NCBI GenBank assembly: GCA_015272325.1
Contig: JACYLU010000002.1
Span: 186,001-250,000, forward strand
DNA: 64,000 bases
Reading direction: 5' to 3'
Origin: Synechococcales cyanobacterium C42_A2020_086
GTDB taxonomy: Bacteria > Cyanobacteriota > Cyanobacteriia > Elainellales > Elainellaceae
Below, in pieces: positions 27,430 to 35,223 of the stretch (positions within the stretch are counted from its first letter, which is position 1; each line of letters begins with the position of its first letter). Made by a program: the position numbers and the translations under genes. The notes below the pieces were generated by a model that was not told the origin of the DNA, made no database searches, and saw nothing but the letters and a program-made list of their open reading frames with translations.

Positions 27430-29229
27430 CTATCGTAACGCCTGTCTGGCTCTGCGGCTAATACCATCGACCCCTAGGGTGAGCAGCATCAAACAGCCCA
27501 GAGTGACGAGCACACCAGCATAATCAAAGCTGCTGAGCTGCTCGGTGAGGAGGCGACCCAGACCGCCGGCACCCACCAGGCCCACAATCACCGTTTCCCG
27601 CATACACACCTCCCACCGGTAGAGACTGTAGGCGAGAAACCGGGTCAGCGTCAGCGGCAGCACGCCATAGAGCCAGATCAGCACGCCGGGACTGCCCTGC
27701 GCCTTTAGTGCCAGCAGCGGCCGCCGGTCAAGATTTTCGGTGACTTCAGCCATCAAACGACCCAAAATTCCCAGATTGTGAATCCCGAGGGCAATTGCAC
27801 CTGGCAAGATCCCCGGAAATAGCACAAACAAAGCTACTAGCGCCCAGATCGGAGCCGGAATTGCGCGGCAGATGAGTAAAACATTGCGGGTCAGCCCAAA
27901 CCCTAGCCAGGCAGCAACGCGGCGCATCTGTGGCTCTCGCGGTCCACTGAGGATGCCGCCCGGCAAGAAAAAATTGTGCGCTGCCGGAAACGATAGCAGC
28001 ATGCCTCCCAGTCCAGCAATGGCAATCGCCAGAATCGACATGGCCAGGGTTTGCAGCGACAACGTTACGAGCTGATCAGGCGATCCGTTGAGGCGGGGGG
28101 GCAGAGCGGCTCGGGCAACCTCTCCTAGCAGCCGCACAGTGCGCGGAGCTACCAGCTTGCTAAAGTCGGCCTGCACATACCAAAAGCTAAACGGAATCAG
28201 CACCAGAAGCCCCAGTTGCGCGAGGCGGAGGCTGTGTCTCCAGAGCCACCGTTGCAACCAGCTCCAGAGAGAGACAGACTCACGAGTCGCCGGAACAATA
28301 CTCGGAACAACACTCGTTGAAGTTGGAGAAATTGAAGAAATTGGAGCCTGGGTGCTGCGTCGCTTCAGGTTCAGGTCAAGTCGTGTGGGGGAGCCAAGAC
28401 GGTGGCGCAGCAGCGCACTCATCGCATCTACGAGTCCGTTCAGCAGAAACAGAGCATAGAACAGCGTCCAGAGCTGGCTGTAGCGTAAAGACTGCAAGCT
28501 CAGCAGAATCTCGTAGCCTAAACCGCCCGCGCCAATAATTCCCAAAACGGTGGCAGAGCGAATCGAGCATTCGAAGCGGTAGAACGTATAGGATAATAAA
28601 TCTAGAAATGCTTGAGGCAGCAACGTATAGCAAAAAGCAGCGAGCGGCAAAACACCGCTATTGAGTAATGCCTGCAACGGCTGACGTGGCGTTTCATCTA
28701 TAATTTCAGCAAATACTTTTGCAACAATGGCTCCATAGGGAATAGCAATACCCAAAATAGCGACCAGCGGATCAAGTCCAAAAATATTGACAAAGAACAA
28801 TCCCCAAATTAATTCGTGAATAGCGCGGGGGATAACTAGTAGTGCCCGCGTGCCGTTGATCAGGACATGCACTTTGGTTTGCTGCCGCGGCCACACCGAC
28901 TGCCACCACACCTCCGCCGTCAGCACCCCTCCCACTAGACCGGCTAACACACTCAGCAGGGTGCCGCAGCAGGCATAGGCGAGGGTAGTGAGGGTGGCTC
29001 GTCCGGTAAGCTGCAAAAACTCGGGGCTGAGATCGGGCTGTAGGCTCGCTTGCAGGAAGCTCCAGAGCTGAGGAATGCCGCCCGGATTGAACAACGCCTG
29101 CCGAAACAGCCCTGTACCCAGCAGCGATAGCAGAACCGCTCCGCTTGCCGCCAACAACCAGCGCCGTTGCGGGGTCCAAAAGGCTGGACGCGGTATTTCG
29201 GCTCTCCCATCCAAAGCCACCTGCTTCAC
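27430..29229 (-). CDS. phnE: Phosphonate/phosphite ABC transporter permease, two PhnE units fused
   Basis: A 599-residue membrane protein made of two permease units in tandem. Each carries the EAA-type loop and a conserved YxxYRxExxxRxxTVLGxxGAGGLGYE-like block: FYRFECSIRSATVLGIIGAG in the first half and LYRWEVCMRETVIVGLVGAG in the second. The GTG at 29229 overlaps the phnC stop (GTGA), so the two are translationally coupled. Most PhnE proteins are single units, so this fusion supplies both halves of the membrane pore. No C-P lyase genes are seen, so phosphonate, phosphite or phosphate-ester uptake cannot be told apart. Confidence 0.9.
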   Translation of the reverse strand: MKQVALDGRAEIPRPAFWTPQRRWLLAASGAVLLSLLGTGLFRQALFNPGGIPQLWSFLQASLQPDLSPEFLQLTGRATLTTLAYACCGTLLSVLAGLVGGVLTAEVWWQSVWPRQQTKVHVLINGTRALLVIPRAIHELIWGLFFVNIFGLDPLVAILGIAIPYGAIVAKVFAEIIDETPRQPLQALLNSGVLPLAAFCYTLLPQAFLDLLSYTFYRFECSIRSATVLGIIGAGGLGYEILLSLQSLRYSQLWTLFYALFLLNGLVDAMSALLRHRLGSPTRLDLNLKRRSTQAPISSISPTSTSVVPSIVPATRESVSLWSWLQRWLWRHSLRLAQLGLLVLIPFSFWYVQADFSKLVAPRTVRLLGEVARAALPPRLNGSPDQLVTLSLQTLAMSILAIAIAGLGGMLLSFPAAHNFFLPGGILSGPREPQMRRVAAWLGFGLTRNVLLICRAIPAPIWALVALFVLFPGILPGAIALGIHNLGILGRLMAEVTENLDRRPLLALKAQGSPGVLIWLYGVLPLTLTRFLAYSLYRWEVCMRETVIVGLVGAGGLGRLLTEQLSSFDYAGVLVTLGCLMLLTLGVDGISRRARQALR

Positions 29230-30047
29230 TCCTGCCCGCGATAGAGATTTGCCATTTGCTCGGGCGTAATCGTGTCCGCCGGCCCATCGAAGTGAATCCG
29301 ACCCGCTTTCAGCCCCACAATTCGGTCGCAGTAGCGACGAGCCAACTCTTCTAAATGCAAAGTCACCACTAGCGTTTTGCCACCCTCCTGCACTAGCTCG
29401 CACAACAGCGCCATCACCTCATGGCTGCGCTCTGGATCAAGACTAGCAACGGGTTCATCTGCCAGAATGACTAGCGGATCTTGCACCAACACCCGCGCAA
29501 TGGCTACTCGCTGCTGCTGCCCGCCGGATAGCTGATCGGTGCGAGCATAGAGTTTCTCAGGAATGCCCACCCGCTGTAGAGCTTGAGCTGCCGTTTCGAC
29601 TTGCTGCGGCACCAGCAACGACAAAACCGCTCGCCAGATCGGCCAGCGCCCCAATTGCCCAGCATTGACATTATGAATAACCGCCAAGGAATCTACGAGG
29701 TGAAACTGCTGGTAAATGGTACCAATCTGCCGCTGTACGCGCCGCAGCCGTGCTCCCGAGAGGCGTCCCAGATTCTGCCCCAAAGCCCACACATCCCCTT
29801 CACTAGGAGTGAGCGTACCGTTTAAAAGGCGCAGCAATGTGCTTTTACCAGCCCCGCTTGCCCCCACAATGGCCACCCGTTCGCCAGGATAAATCTGGAG
29901 ATTTAGCCGATCTAGCACCAAGTGGTGCCCAAAGCGATGGCTGACCTGCCGTAGTTCAAACAGGGGCAGCGCGGATTTTGAGTCAGCAGTCGCGTTCGTT
30001 GTCGCCGGTTCAGGATGGCTGCGCCCTGCTCGGTGTCTTCGGGTCAT
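29226..30047 (-). CDS. phnC: Phosphonate/phosphite ABC transporter ATPase PhnC
   Basis: A 273-residue ABC ATPase. Walker A GASGAGKSTLLRLL, Q-loop IGTIYQQFHLVDSL, signature LSGGQQQRVAIARVL, Walker B LVILADEPVASLD, and the switch histidine in LVVTLHLEEL. An N-terminal ~25-residue extension is unusual; an internal start cannot be excluded. It lies five bases after phnD and overlaps phnE by four bases. Confidence 0.92.
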   Translation of the reverse strand: MTRRHRAGRSHPEPATTNATADSKSALPLFELRQVSHRFGHHLVLDRLNLQIYPGERVAIVGASGAGKSTLLRLLNGTLTPSEGDVWALGQNLGRLSGARLRRVQRQIGTIYQQFHLVDSLAVIHNVNAGQLGRWPIWRAVLSLLVPQQVETAAQALQRVGIPEKLYARTDQLSGGQQQRVAIARVLVQDPLVILADEPVASLDPERSHEVMALLCELVQEGGKTLVVTLHLEELARRYCDRIVGLKAGRIHFDGPADTITPEQMANLYRGQE

Positions 30048-30052
30048 ACGAG

Positions 30053-30973
30053 CTACTGAATTTTGCCGATCTGCCGACCGATCTGCTCAATTTGCGAATA
30101 ATTGGAGTTTTGCGTTTCGATGAACCGTCCTGCTCCAAACAACTCTAAGATCTCTCTCTGCTCAGGTACTGCTGGATCGAGCTTCAGCAGCGCGGACTTC
30201 ACCTTGTCTACAAAATCCTCGCCATAACGCTCTTTCACCTGTGGGTTGATCACCCAGTGATAATCATAGTAAGCCGGCGTGCGCCAGATGACCGCTACTT
30301 TGTTCAGGTCCACCTCACCGGCTTCGCTGCGCTTTTTCCAGACCTGCTCATTCAGCACCCCAACCTCGTAGGTGCCTGCCTCAACGAGCTTGATTGTGGC
30401 ATCATGATTTTGCGAAAACCCGACTTCGCCCTTGAAATCCTGCAGCGTCACCCCGGCTTGCTCTAGAAAATACTGCGGCATCAGTCGCCCCGAGGTTGAG
30501 GACTCACTGCCAAAGGTAAAGGTGCGCCCCTTCAAGGCTTGCAAGCCATTGATATCGTTAAACGGCTGTAGCCCCGAGGCAGTGTTAGCAATGAACACGC
30601 TGTGGAAGTCGGCGTCAATATCGCGCTGGGCAATGGCTTCAGCTCCTGGCACCTGCAAGCGGGCCTGCACCCCCGTTAGCCCCCCAAACCATACCATGTC
30701 TAAGTCTCCCACCTTGAAGGCAGTGACAGCAGCTGTGTAGTCTGTGACCGGCTTGTACTCCACCGGCACCCCTAGCTCCTGGCTCAAGTAGTCAGCGAGT
30801 TTACCATACAGCCGCTGTAGCTTCTCCGGGTCTTGGTCGGGAATGGCTCCGGTGACAAACGGCTGAACAGCCGCAGAGTCTCCAGAGGAAGAAGTCGATG
30901 GATTGGGACTAGGAGCGCAGGCAGCCAACGGCAGGAGTAGGGACAGTAGAATCGGAACAAAGCTTCTTTTCAT
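30053..30973 (-). CDS. phnD: Phosphonate/phosphite substrate-binding lipoprotein PhnD
   Basis: A 306-residue periplasmic binding protein. The lipobox is LAAC after a hydrophobic leader (MKRSFVPILLSLLLPLAAC); the ATG at 30973 gives this signal, while an earlier GTG-type start adds 12 residues. Ser/Pro linker, then YKPVTDYTAAVTAFKVGDLDMVWFGGLT, typical of PhnD/PtxB proteins, and GEVGFSQNHDATIKLVEAGTYEVGVLNE. First gene of phnD-phnC-phnE. Confidence 0.92.
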   Translation of the reverse strand: MKRSFVPILLSLLLPLAACAPSPNPSTSSSGDSAAVQPFVTGAIPDQDPEKLQRLYGKLADYLSQELGVPVEYKPVTDYTAAVTAFKVGDLDMVWFGGLTGVQARLQVPGAEAIAQRDIDADFHSVFIANTASGLQPFNDINGLQALKGRTFTFGSESSTSGRLMPQYFLEQAGVTLQDFKGEVGFSQNHDATIKLVEAGTYEVGVLNEQVWKKRSEAGEVDLNKVAVIWRTPAYYDYHWVINPQVKERYGEDFVDKVKSALLKLDPAVPEQREILELFGAGRFIETQNSNYSQIEQIGRQIGKIQ

Positions 30974-31156
30974 CGCGTTTAGCATCCTGACGCAGGAAAG
31001 AACGGGCAATCACTCGCAAGTCATTGTAATCCAGAAATCAGTCATCCCAGGTTAGCTTCCTGCGAGCAGGTTAAGCCAATGGGGGGAGGTACGCTAGACC
31101 TAAATTTAGGACAATATAGAGGTGTTGGTTTAGTTTAGTAAAAATCAGAAACCGCT

Positions 31157-31345
31157 ATGAAACTCTTGCGCATTGTTCTGGCTATTCTAATTCCTCCACT
31201 GGGCGTGTTTTTGACGTTTGGTTTAGGAACCACCTTCTTAATTAACTTGCTGCTGACATTGCTCGGATGGCTACCAGGCAGTATCCACGCGGTGTGGGCG
31301 ATTGTGAAGCGCGAAGAGCAGCTCAACCAGCAGGCTAAACTATGA
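31157..31345 (+). CDS. Pmp3/YqaE (UPF0057) small membrane protein
   Basis: A 62-residue protein with two hydrophobic helices, the first containing ILIPPLGVFLTFGLG, the second LINLLLTLLGWLPGSIHAVW, exactly the Pmp3 pattern (two helices with IPP and a conserved W-x-PG-x-x-HA). Members protect membrane potential under salt and cold stress in yeast and plants; the bacterial role is little known. Confidence 0.9.
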   Translation: MKLLRIVLAILIPPLGVFLTFGLGTTFLINLLLTLLGWLPGSIHAVWAIVKREEQLNQQAKL

Positions 31346-31567
31346 AAGCGTCCAGCTTGAAAAGCGTCTAGCTCGGTTTCAGGTTAGCGTGTTGGGTGGT
31401 AGAAATATCCTTCAGGCTGAGCAACTTTGGGTGGGTCAATTGCAATCCATCCAAAATTTCTGTGTTTGCAAGTCAATTGACTATCTATATGACTAGCCGA
31501 GCGAATTTTGCCGGCATAGGTGCGGCTTGACACAAATAGTTGCTAAGAAATTTAAAGAGCTGAAAAG

Positions 31568-31600
31568 CAAAAAAGATAGGAGAGATCTACTCCCCTATCC
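31568..31600 (-). terminator. Terminator for the minus-strand gene at 31634-31996
   Basis: On the minus strand, GATAGGGGAG pairs with CTCCTATC (small internal loop) and is followed by six T (31569-31574 complement). It lies 34 bases after that gene's stop. Confidence 0.7.
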
Positions 31601-31633
31601 TTTGTAGCATCACCATCCAATGTTTAAGCTCAA

Positions 31634-31996
31634 TTAGATAATACCGGTGCCTTTACCGCGACTGTCGTGATCGGCGGTTAATTCGCCATCTTTATCAGTA
31701 TCGTTGACTTCGCGCATCTCTTGAGCACGCTCGGCTGCCAAGGCTTCTTCTTTCTCCCGCAGATCACCCGGTTCCTCAATATACATCTCTGGCTCAATCG
31801 CAAAGTTGTTGATCAGCCCTTCTTTATCCACAGTGTATCCACCTGACGTGTCAAGGCTTTCGTCTTCAGGCTGATGTGGAAGCTGCTTGAAGTTCTCCCC
31901 TTCCCGCTCTTTGCGCGCAGCGGTTTCAGCCGGAATAATATGAGGGTCATAGTTATCTGCAGCAACTTGCTTGGCTACATCTTCTCGATTGCTCAT
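31634..31996 (-). CDS. Acidic, disordered hypothetical protein
   Basis: A 120-residue, highly charged protein (many Glu, Asp, Lys) with no hydrophobic segment; the C-terminus is NDTDKDGELTADHDSRGKGT, with a weak EF-hand-like DTDKDGELT. Likely largely disordered. It lies among small proteins of stress type (Pmp3, CsbD), which suggests a stress role; no family recognised. Confidence 0.7.
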   Translation of the reverse strand: MSNREDVAKQVAADNYDPHIIPAETAARKEREGENFKQLPHQPEDESLDTSGGYTVDKEGLINNFAIEPEMYIEEPGDLREKEEALAAERAQEMREVNDTDKDGELTADHDSRGKGTGII

Positions 31997-32304
31997 GATG
32001 ATTATGTCCTACTATTCTTAAATTGGACTAAACCCATCATCTTACAGCCATGCAGCGAGTGCTTCTGCCATCAGGTAGATCTAGAATTTCAGGTTTCCGC
32101 CGATCGCTATTAAGTTTTTATTTCCCAAGAGTCTTATTCCCATTTTCTAGGGAATCTCTTTACCGTTCCATTGCTCAAACGTTGAATATAGTTAAATAAC
32201 TAAATCCCTACAAAAAACCTGGATGTTTCCATCCAGGCATTCCCCCAGCAAGAGTTGATACATTAGGTTTGCTTACTAATCACTCTGCAAACCAGTTCAT
32301 TGAA
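31997..32304. other. Spacer with CsbD terminator
   Basis: No gene seen. It holds the promoter side of the minus-strand acidic protein and the terminator of the CsbD gene at 32212-32237. Confidence 0.5.
32212..32237 (-). terminator. Rho-independent terminator of the CsbD gene
   Basis: Minus strand: CCTGGATG, loop GAAA, CATCCAGG, then six T. A perfect eight-base stem with a stable tetraloop. Confidence 0.85.
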
Positions 32305-32487
32305 CTAGTCAAGCGCTTTCTTGACTTCGTCCTTGGCATCTTCGGTTGCATGTCGCACATTGGCTTCAGCTTGCTTAGCCTTGCCCTCTGCCTTTTGCTC
32401 TGGATCGCCCGTGATGTTGCCTAGCGCTTCTTGAGCTTTACCTTCGATATTTTTGCCGGTTGCTTTTGCTCTATCTTCAGTGCTCAT
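32305..32487 (-). CDS. CsbD-family stress protein
   Basis: A 60-residue charged helical protein: MSTEDRAKATGKNIEGKAQE, ALGNITGDPEQKAEGKAKQA, then a Lys/Glu-rich end. The GNITGDPEQKAEGKAKQ block is the CsbD signature. General-stress protein of unknown mechanism. The ATG at 32487 is favoured by the family start and a gagg upstream. Confidence 0.92.
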   Translation of the reverse strand: MSTEDRAKATGKNIEGKAQEALGNITGDPEQKAEGKAKQAEANVRHATEDAKDEVKKALD

Positions 32488-32960
32488 AAGAACCTCGTTT
32501 TTGGTTATTGAACCTTCAATACGTTCCACCATATCAATCTATCCGGCTTGGCAACTCTATCGACGGTGGGATTCGTTGCTCTACCTCTGTATAGAGCATG
32601 GAATCATATAGAATGACAAAAAATAATGAAAAGGCCATTATCATCTAATACGACATAGTTTTTTGATACACTTTGAAAATATAAAATGAATTACCAATTA
32701 ATAAAAAATAACATCGCCGCACATATAAACTACTCCAATCAACTCCTACGAACAGCTTAGTATGTGCTCACCGGCATTAACCTTTGCCAAGCATTAACCT
32801 TTGCCAGGATAGTTCAAAGCCGTTATCCTATAGCTTGTATGGCTTGGGCAAGAGCGGCGGATAGAGGTGAACGACTAGTTCGCTGCCTATAATGCGTGTC
32901 TACGGTGCTAGATAGGGGAGCAGCAATGAACAGGCAGGTAAAGAGCGGGATGCGGCAAGG
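32488..32960. other. AT-rich spacer with 17-base-period tandem repeat
   Basis: No gene seen. Divergent promoters for the flanking genes are expected. GCATTAACCTTTGCCA occurs twice (32774-32789 and 32791-32806), one base apart. Confidence 0.5.
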
Positions 32961-33512
32961 ATGGACTGTATGACGGTTCTGACCAGACGCCTATCGGTTC
33001 CCGAGCTGAGTCATCGCATTTTAGAAATGGCGAAGACTGGGGTTTACCGCGAGTCTGTATTTGAAGCGCTGCAACCAGTAGCGACCAAAAGGCAGATTCG
33101 CGAAGCCATTGCCCATGCCAAGCGGTTTGGGCTGCACTCGGTCGCGGCACTACGTGATGCAGAACTCGGCACCTACTATCAGCTCGATGCGGTTAAGTAT
33201 GAGTCGCTGAAACACGCTCTCTACTCGCCCGAGCATCTAGGAACGGATGATGAGTTGGTGCAGCGTCTCAGTCAGGCAACTCAATCGCTCCAGCGCATGG
33301 TAGCCGTGGCACGAGGGGTGGCGGGTGTGCTGGGGCTGTTGGCGATTGCCTGTTGGGTTTCTGGATGGCAGGGCACAAGTTTGGGATTAGGCAGTAGTGC
33401 CCTTGGGGCCATCGCAGTCTGGAGTTTGCAGCGTGTTTTGTTGCGGCAAACTTTGTTGGAACAGACAACGTCCTGCCGGTCGGCGAAACAACTAGGTAGA
33501 GAAAAGCTGTAG
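32961..33512 (+). CDS. Hypothetical protein with C-terminal membrane segments
   Basis: A 183-residue protein. Residues 1-100 are helical and soluble (SVPELSHRILEMAKTGVYRE), with a winged-helix-like flavour but no clear domain; residues about 115-155 contain two hydrophobic segments separated by GWQGTSLG. Basic C-terminus. An alternative ATG at 32970 has a slightly better-placed ribosome site. No family recognised. Confidence 0.65.
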   Translation: MDCMTVLTRRLSVPELSHRILEMAKTGVYRESVFEALQPVATKRQIREAIAHAKRFGLHSVAALRDAELGTYYQLDAVKYESLKHALYSPEHLGTDDELVQRLSQATQSLQRMVAVARGVAGVLGLLAIACWVSGWQGTSLGLGSSALGAIAVWSLQRVLLRQTLLEQTTSCRSAKQLGREKL

Positions 33513-33644
33513 AATGGACAACTTTAATCAATTTTAATAATTAATCTCGTTTAATCATTCGGGTTAAGCGCAGCCAACGAAGCGATACGGAACAGTTCAC
33601 GACCATCGAGGCGCACCCGCATCGATTCCAATGCGCCAAGACCG

Positions 33645-34280
33645 CTACAACTCCTGACGAGTCTGCAACGAGGCATCCAAATGAGAGCGATCGCCGAGCC
33701 GTTGCAGCAACGGTCCATAGGTGCTAAACGCCACGACGCTCACCGAAGCCACTCGCATTTCTAGGCGGTCGCGATATCGTCCTAAATCAATACCCAGCAG
33801 ATGACACAGCATAATTCGAATTGTTGTCTTGTGAGACACGACGAGGACATTGCCCTGGGTGAATTTGGCTTCGATTTCAGCAATGATCGGCAGTGCCCGA
33901 CTAGCCACCTGCACCGCCGTTTCCCCTTGCGTAGGGGGATTCCAAGATGGTTCTGTCATCCAGCGCACGTAGTCATCGAGGTGATGCTGCTTGACCCACT
34001 CGGGCGGGTGTCCCTCCCAAAGACCAAAGTTCATCTCCTTCAGCCCGTCTCGCACCTGCATGTCTTGACCGATGGCCTCACACAGCGGTTTTGCCGTGGC
34101 AACCGTTCGCCGCATCGGGCTGACATACACCCCGTCCCAGGTTAGGGCGCTGTAGGCATCGGCAAACGCCGCCGCCATTTGCTGTCCCTCTGGGGTGAGG
34201 TTGGGGTCAAGCACGCCACAATACGCTCCGGTTGAGCTGTAGGGCGTTTCTCCGTGACGCAAAAAATAGAGGGTCAGCAT
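33645..34280 (-). CDS. Histidine phosphatase (phosphoglycerate mutase-like)
   Basis: A 211-residue enzyme of the histidine phosphatase superfamily: LRHGET with the phosphorylated His, the arginine motif YVSPMRRTVATAKPL, MNFGLWEGHPPEWV, and the second histidine in VVSHKTTIRIMLCHLLG. Substrate unknown; similar cyanobacterial proteins are annotated as cofactor-independent mutases or broad phosphatases. The ATG at 34280 starts right at the beta strand before LRHGE; the upstream frame extension is ignored. Confidence 0.88.
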   Translation of the reverse strand: MLTLYFLRHGETPYSSTGAYCGVLDPNLTPEGQQMAAAFADAYSALTWDGVYVSPMRRTVATAKPLCEAIGQDMQVRDGLKEMNFGLWEGHPPEWVKQHHLDDYVRWMTEPSWNPPTQGETAVQVASRALPIIAEIEAKFTQGNVLVVSHKTTIRIMLCHLLGIDLGRYRDRLEMRVASVSVVAFSTYGPLLQRLGDRSHLDASLQTRQEL

Positions 34281-34614
34281 AGAGAATGAAAGAGAGGTAG
34301 CTGGCAAATCAACTTGTCCAGAACACTGCTGTTATTCTGGCGGCATTCCCATCGCGCTGCAAGCCCTCCCATCGTAGGAATAAGTCGGAATAACAGTAGG
34401 AATAGAGGACAGGACAGAGAATAGAACACAAGGACTGAAAAAAAAGAGCCAGGGTGAAAAGGTGAAATAGCCCCCCATCCCCTCTTCCCCTAGCTCAGTC
34501 GAAATGAGCCATAACGCATGGAGCTTAGCAATTTGTATAGCTCACCTTCAAATCTAGAGTGAGAACATGCAGAAACTGTGGAGATGGTGCGACTGAATTG
34601 CACAGCAATGCATG
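34281..34614. other. Spacer between phosphatase and CheY genes
   Basis: No gene or clear structure seen; a purine-rich stretch at about 34430-34465. Probably holds the promoter of the phosphatase and the 3' end of the regulator cassette. Confidence 0.4.
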
Positions 34615-34989
34615 TCATGAATTCCAGCCCAGGAGATCAGCAATTTGGGCAGGCAATTTCATGGCTTTGAAAGGTTTGATAATGGTTGCCGCGACTCCCT
34701 GATGGGTCAACCGCTGCTCGCTAGTCTGCACCTTAGCGGTCATGAGAATCACCGGGATGGATTGGGTTGTCGGATTGGACTGTAGAGCTTGTAGAGTTGC
34801 GAACCCGTCCATATCCGGCATCATGACATCGAGGAGGATGGCGTCAGGTTGTTCTTGAGCTGCTTTCTCGATGCCTTCTCGACCGGAGGTTGCCGTCGAA
34901 ACCATCCAACCACCTACCGTTTTGAGCGCTAGCTGAGTCACTGCCAACACATCACTGTCGTCATCAATGATCAAAATTCGTTTGGTCAT
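34615..34989 (-). CDS. Lone CheY-like receiver, RfpC paralog
   Basis: A 124-residue receiver: MTKRILIIDDDSDVLAVTQL, phospho-Asp in AILLDVMMPDMDG, LMTAK and IIKPF. It matches RfpC of this window position by position (IIDD-x-D, GW-x-V-x-TA-x-S-x-EG-x-EKA, LLDVMMPD-x-DG, PVIL-x-TAK). The ATG at 34989 begins at the domain, although the frame runs further upstream. Third gene of a cassette ordered like rfpB-rfpA-rfpC, 234 bases after the hybrid kinase. Confidence 0.9.
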   Translation of the reverse strand: MTKRILIIDDDSDVLAVTQLALKTVGGWMVSTATSGREGIEKAAQEQPDAILLDVMMPDMDGFATLQALQSNPTTQSIPVILMTAKVQTSEQRLTHQGVAATIIKPFKAMKLPAQIADLLGWNS

Positions 34990-35223
34990 CCTGGTATATT
35001 GCCAAATTTTATATCTTTGCTGAATATGTATCTTTGTACAGTATCCTTGTACAGGATAAAACGGTATGAAACCCCTCAAAGGTGCAAGTTGCTGAAGCAA
35101 CAAGCAATTAACATTAGTTCCGACACTTATTCACGTTCTTGTAAATTAAAAGGCTTTATTTATATTAATGAATATATTAATGAGCACTGTCCAGACTATC
35201 TATCTTAGACTATCTATTTCAGA

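Noticed and set aside
32774-32806. Two 16-base copies as a regulatory element
   Set aside because: Only two copies in a long AT-rich spacer, with no link to a promoter; listed within the spacer entry.
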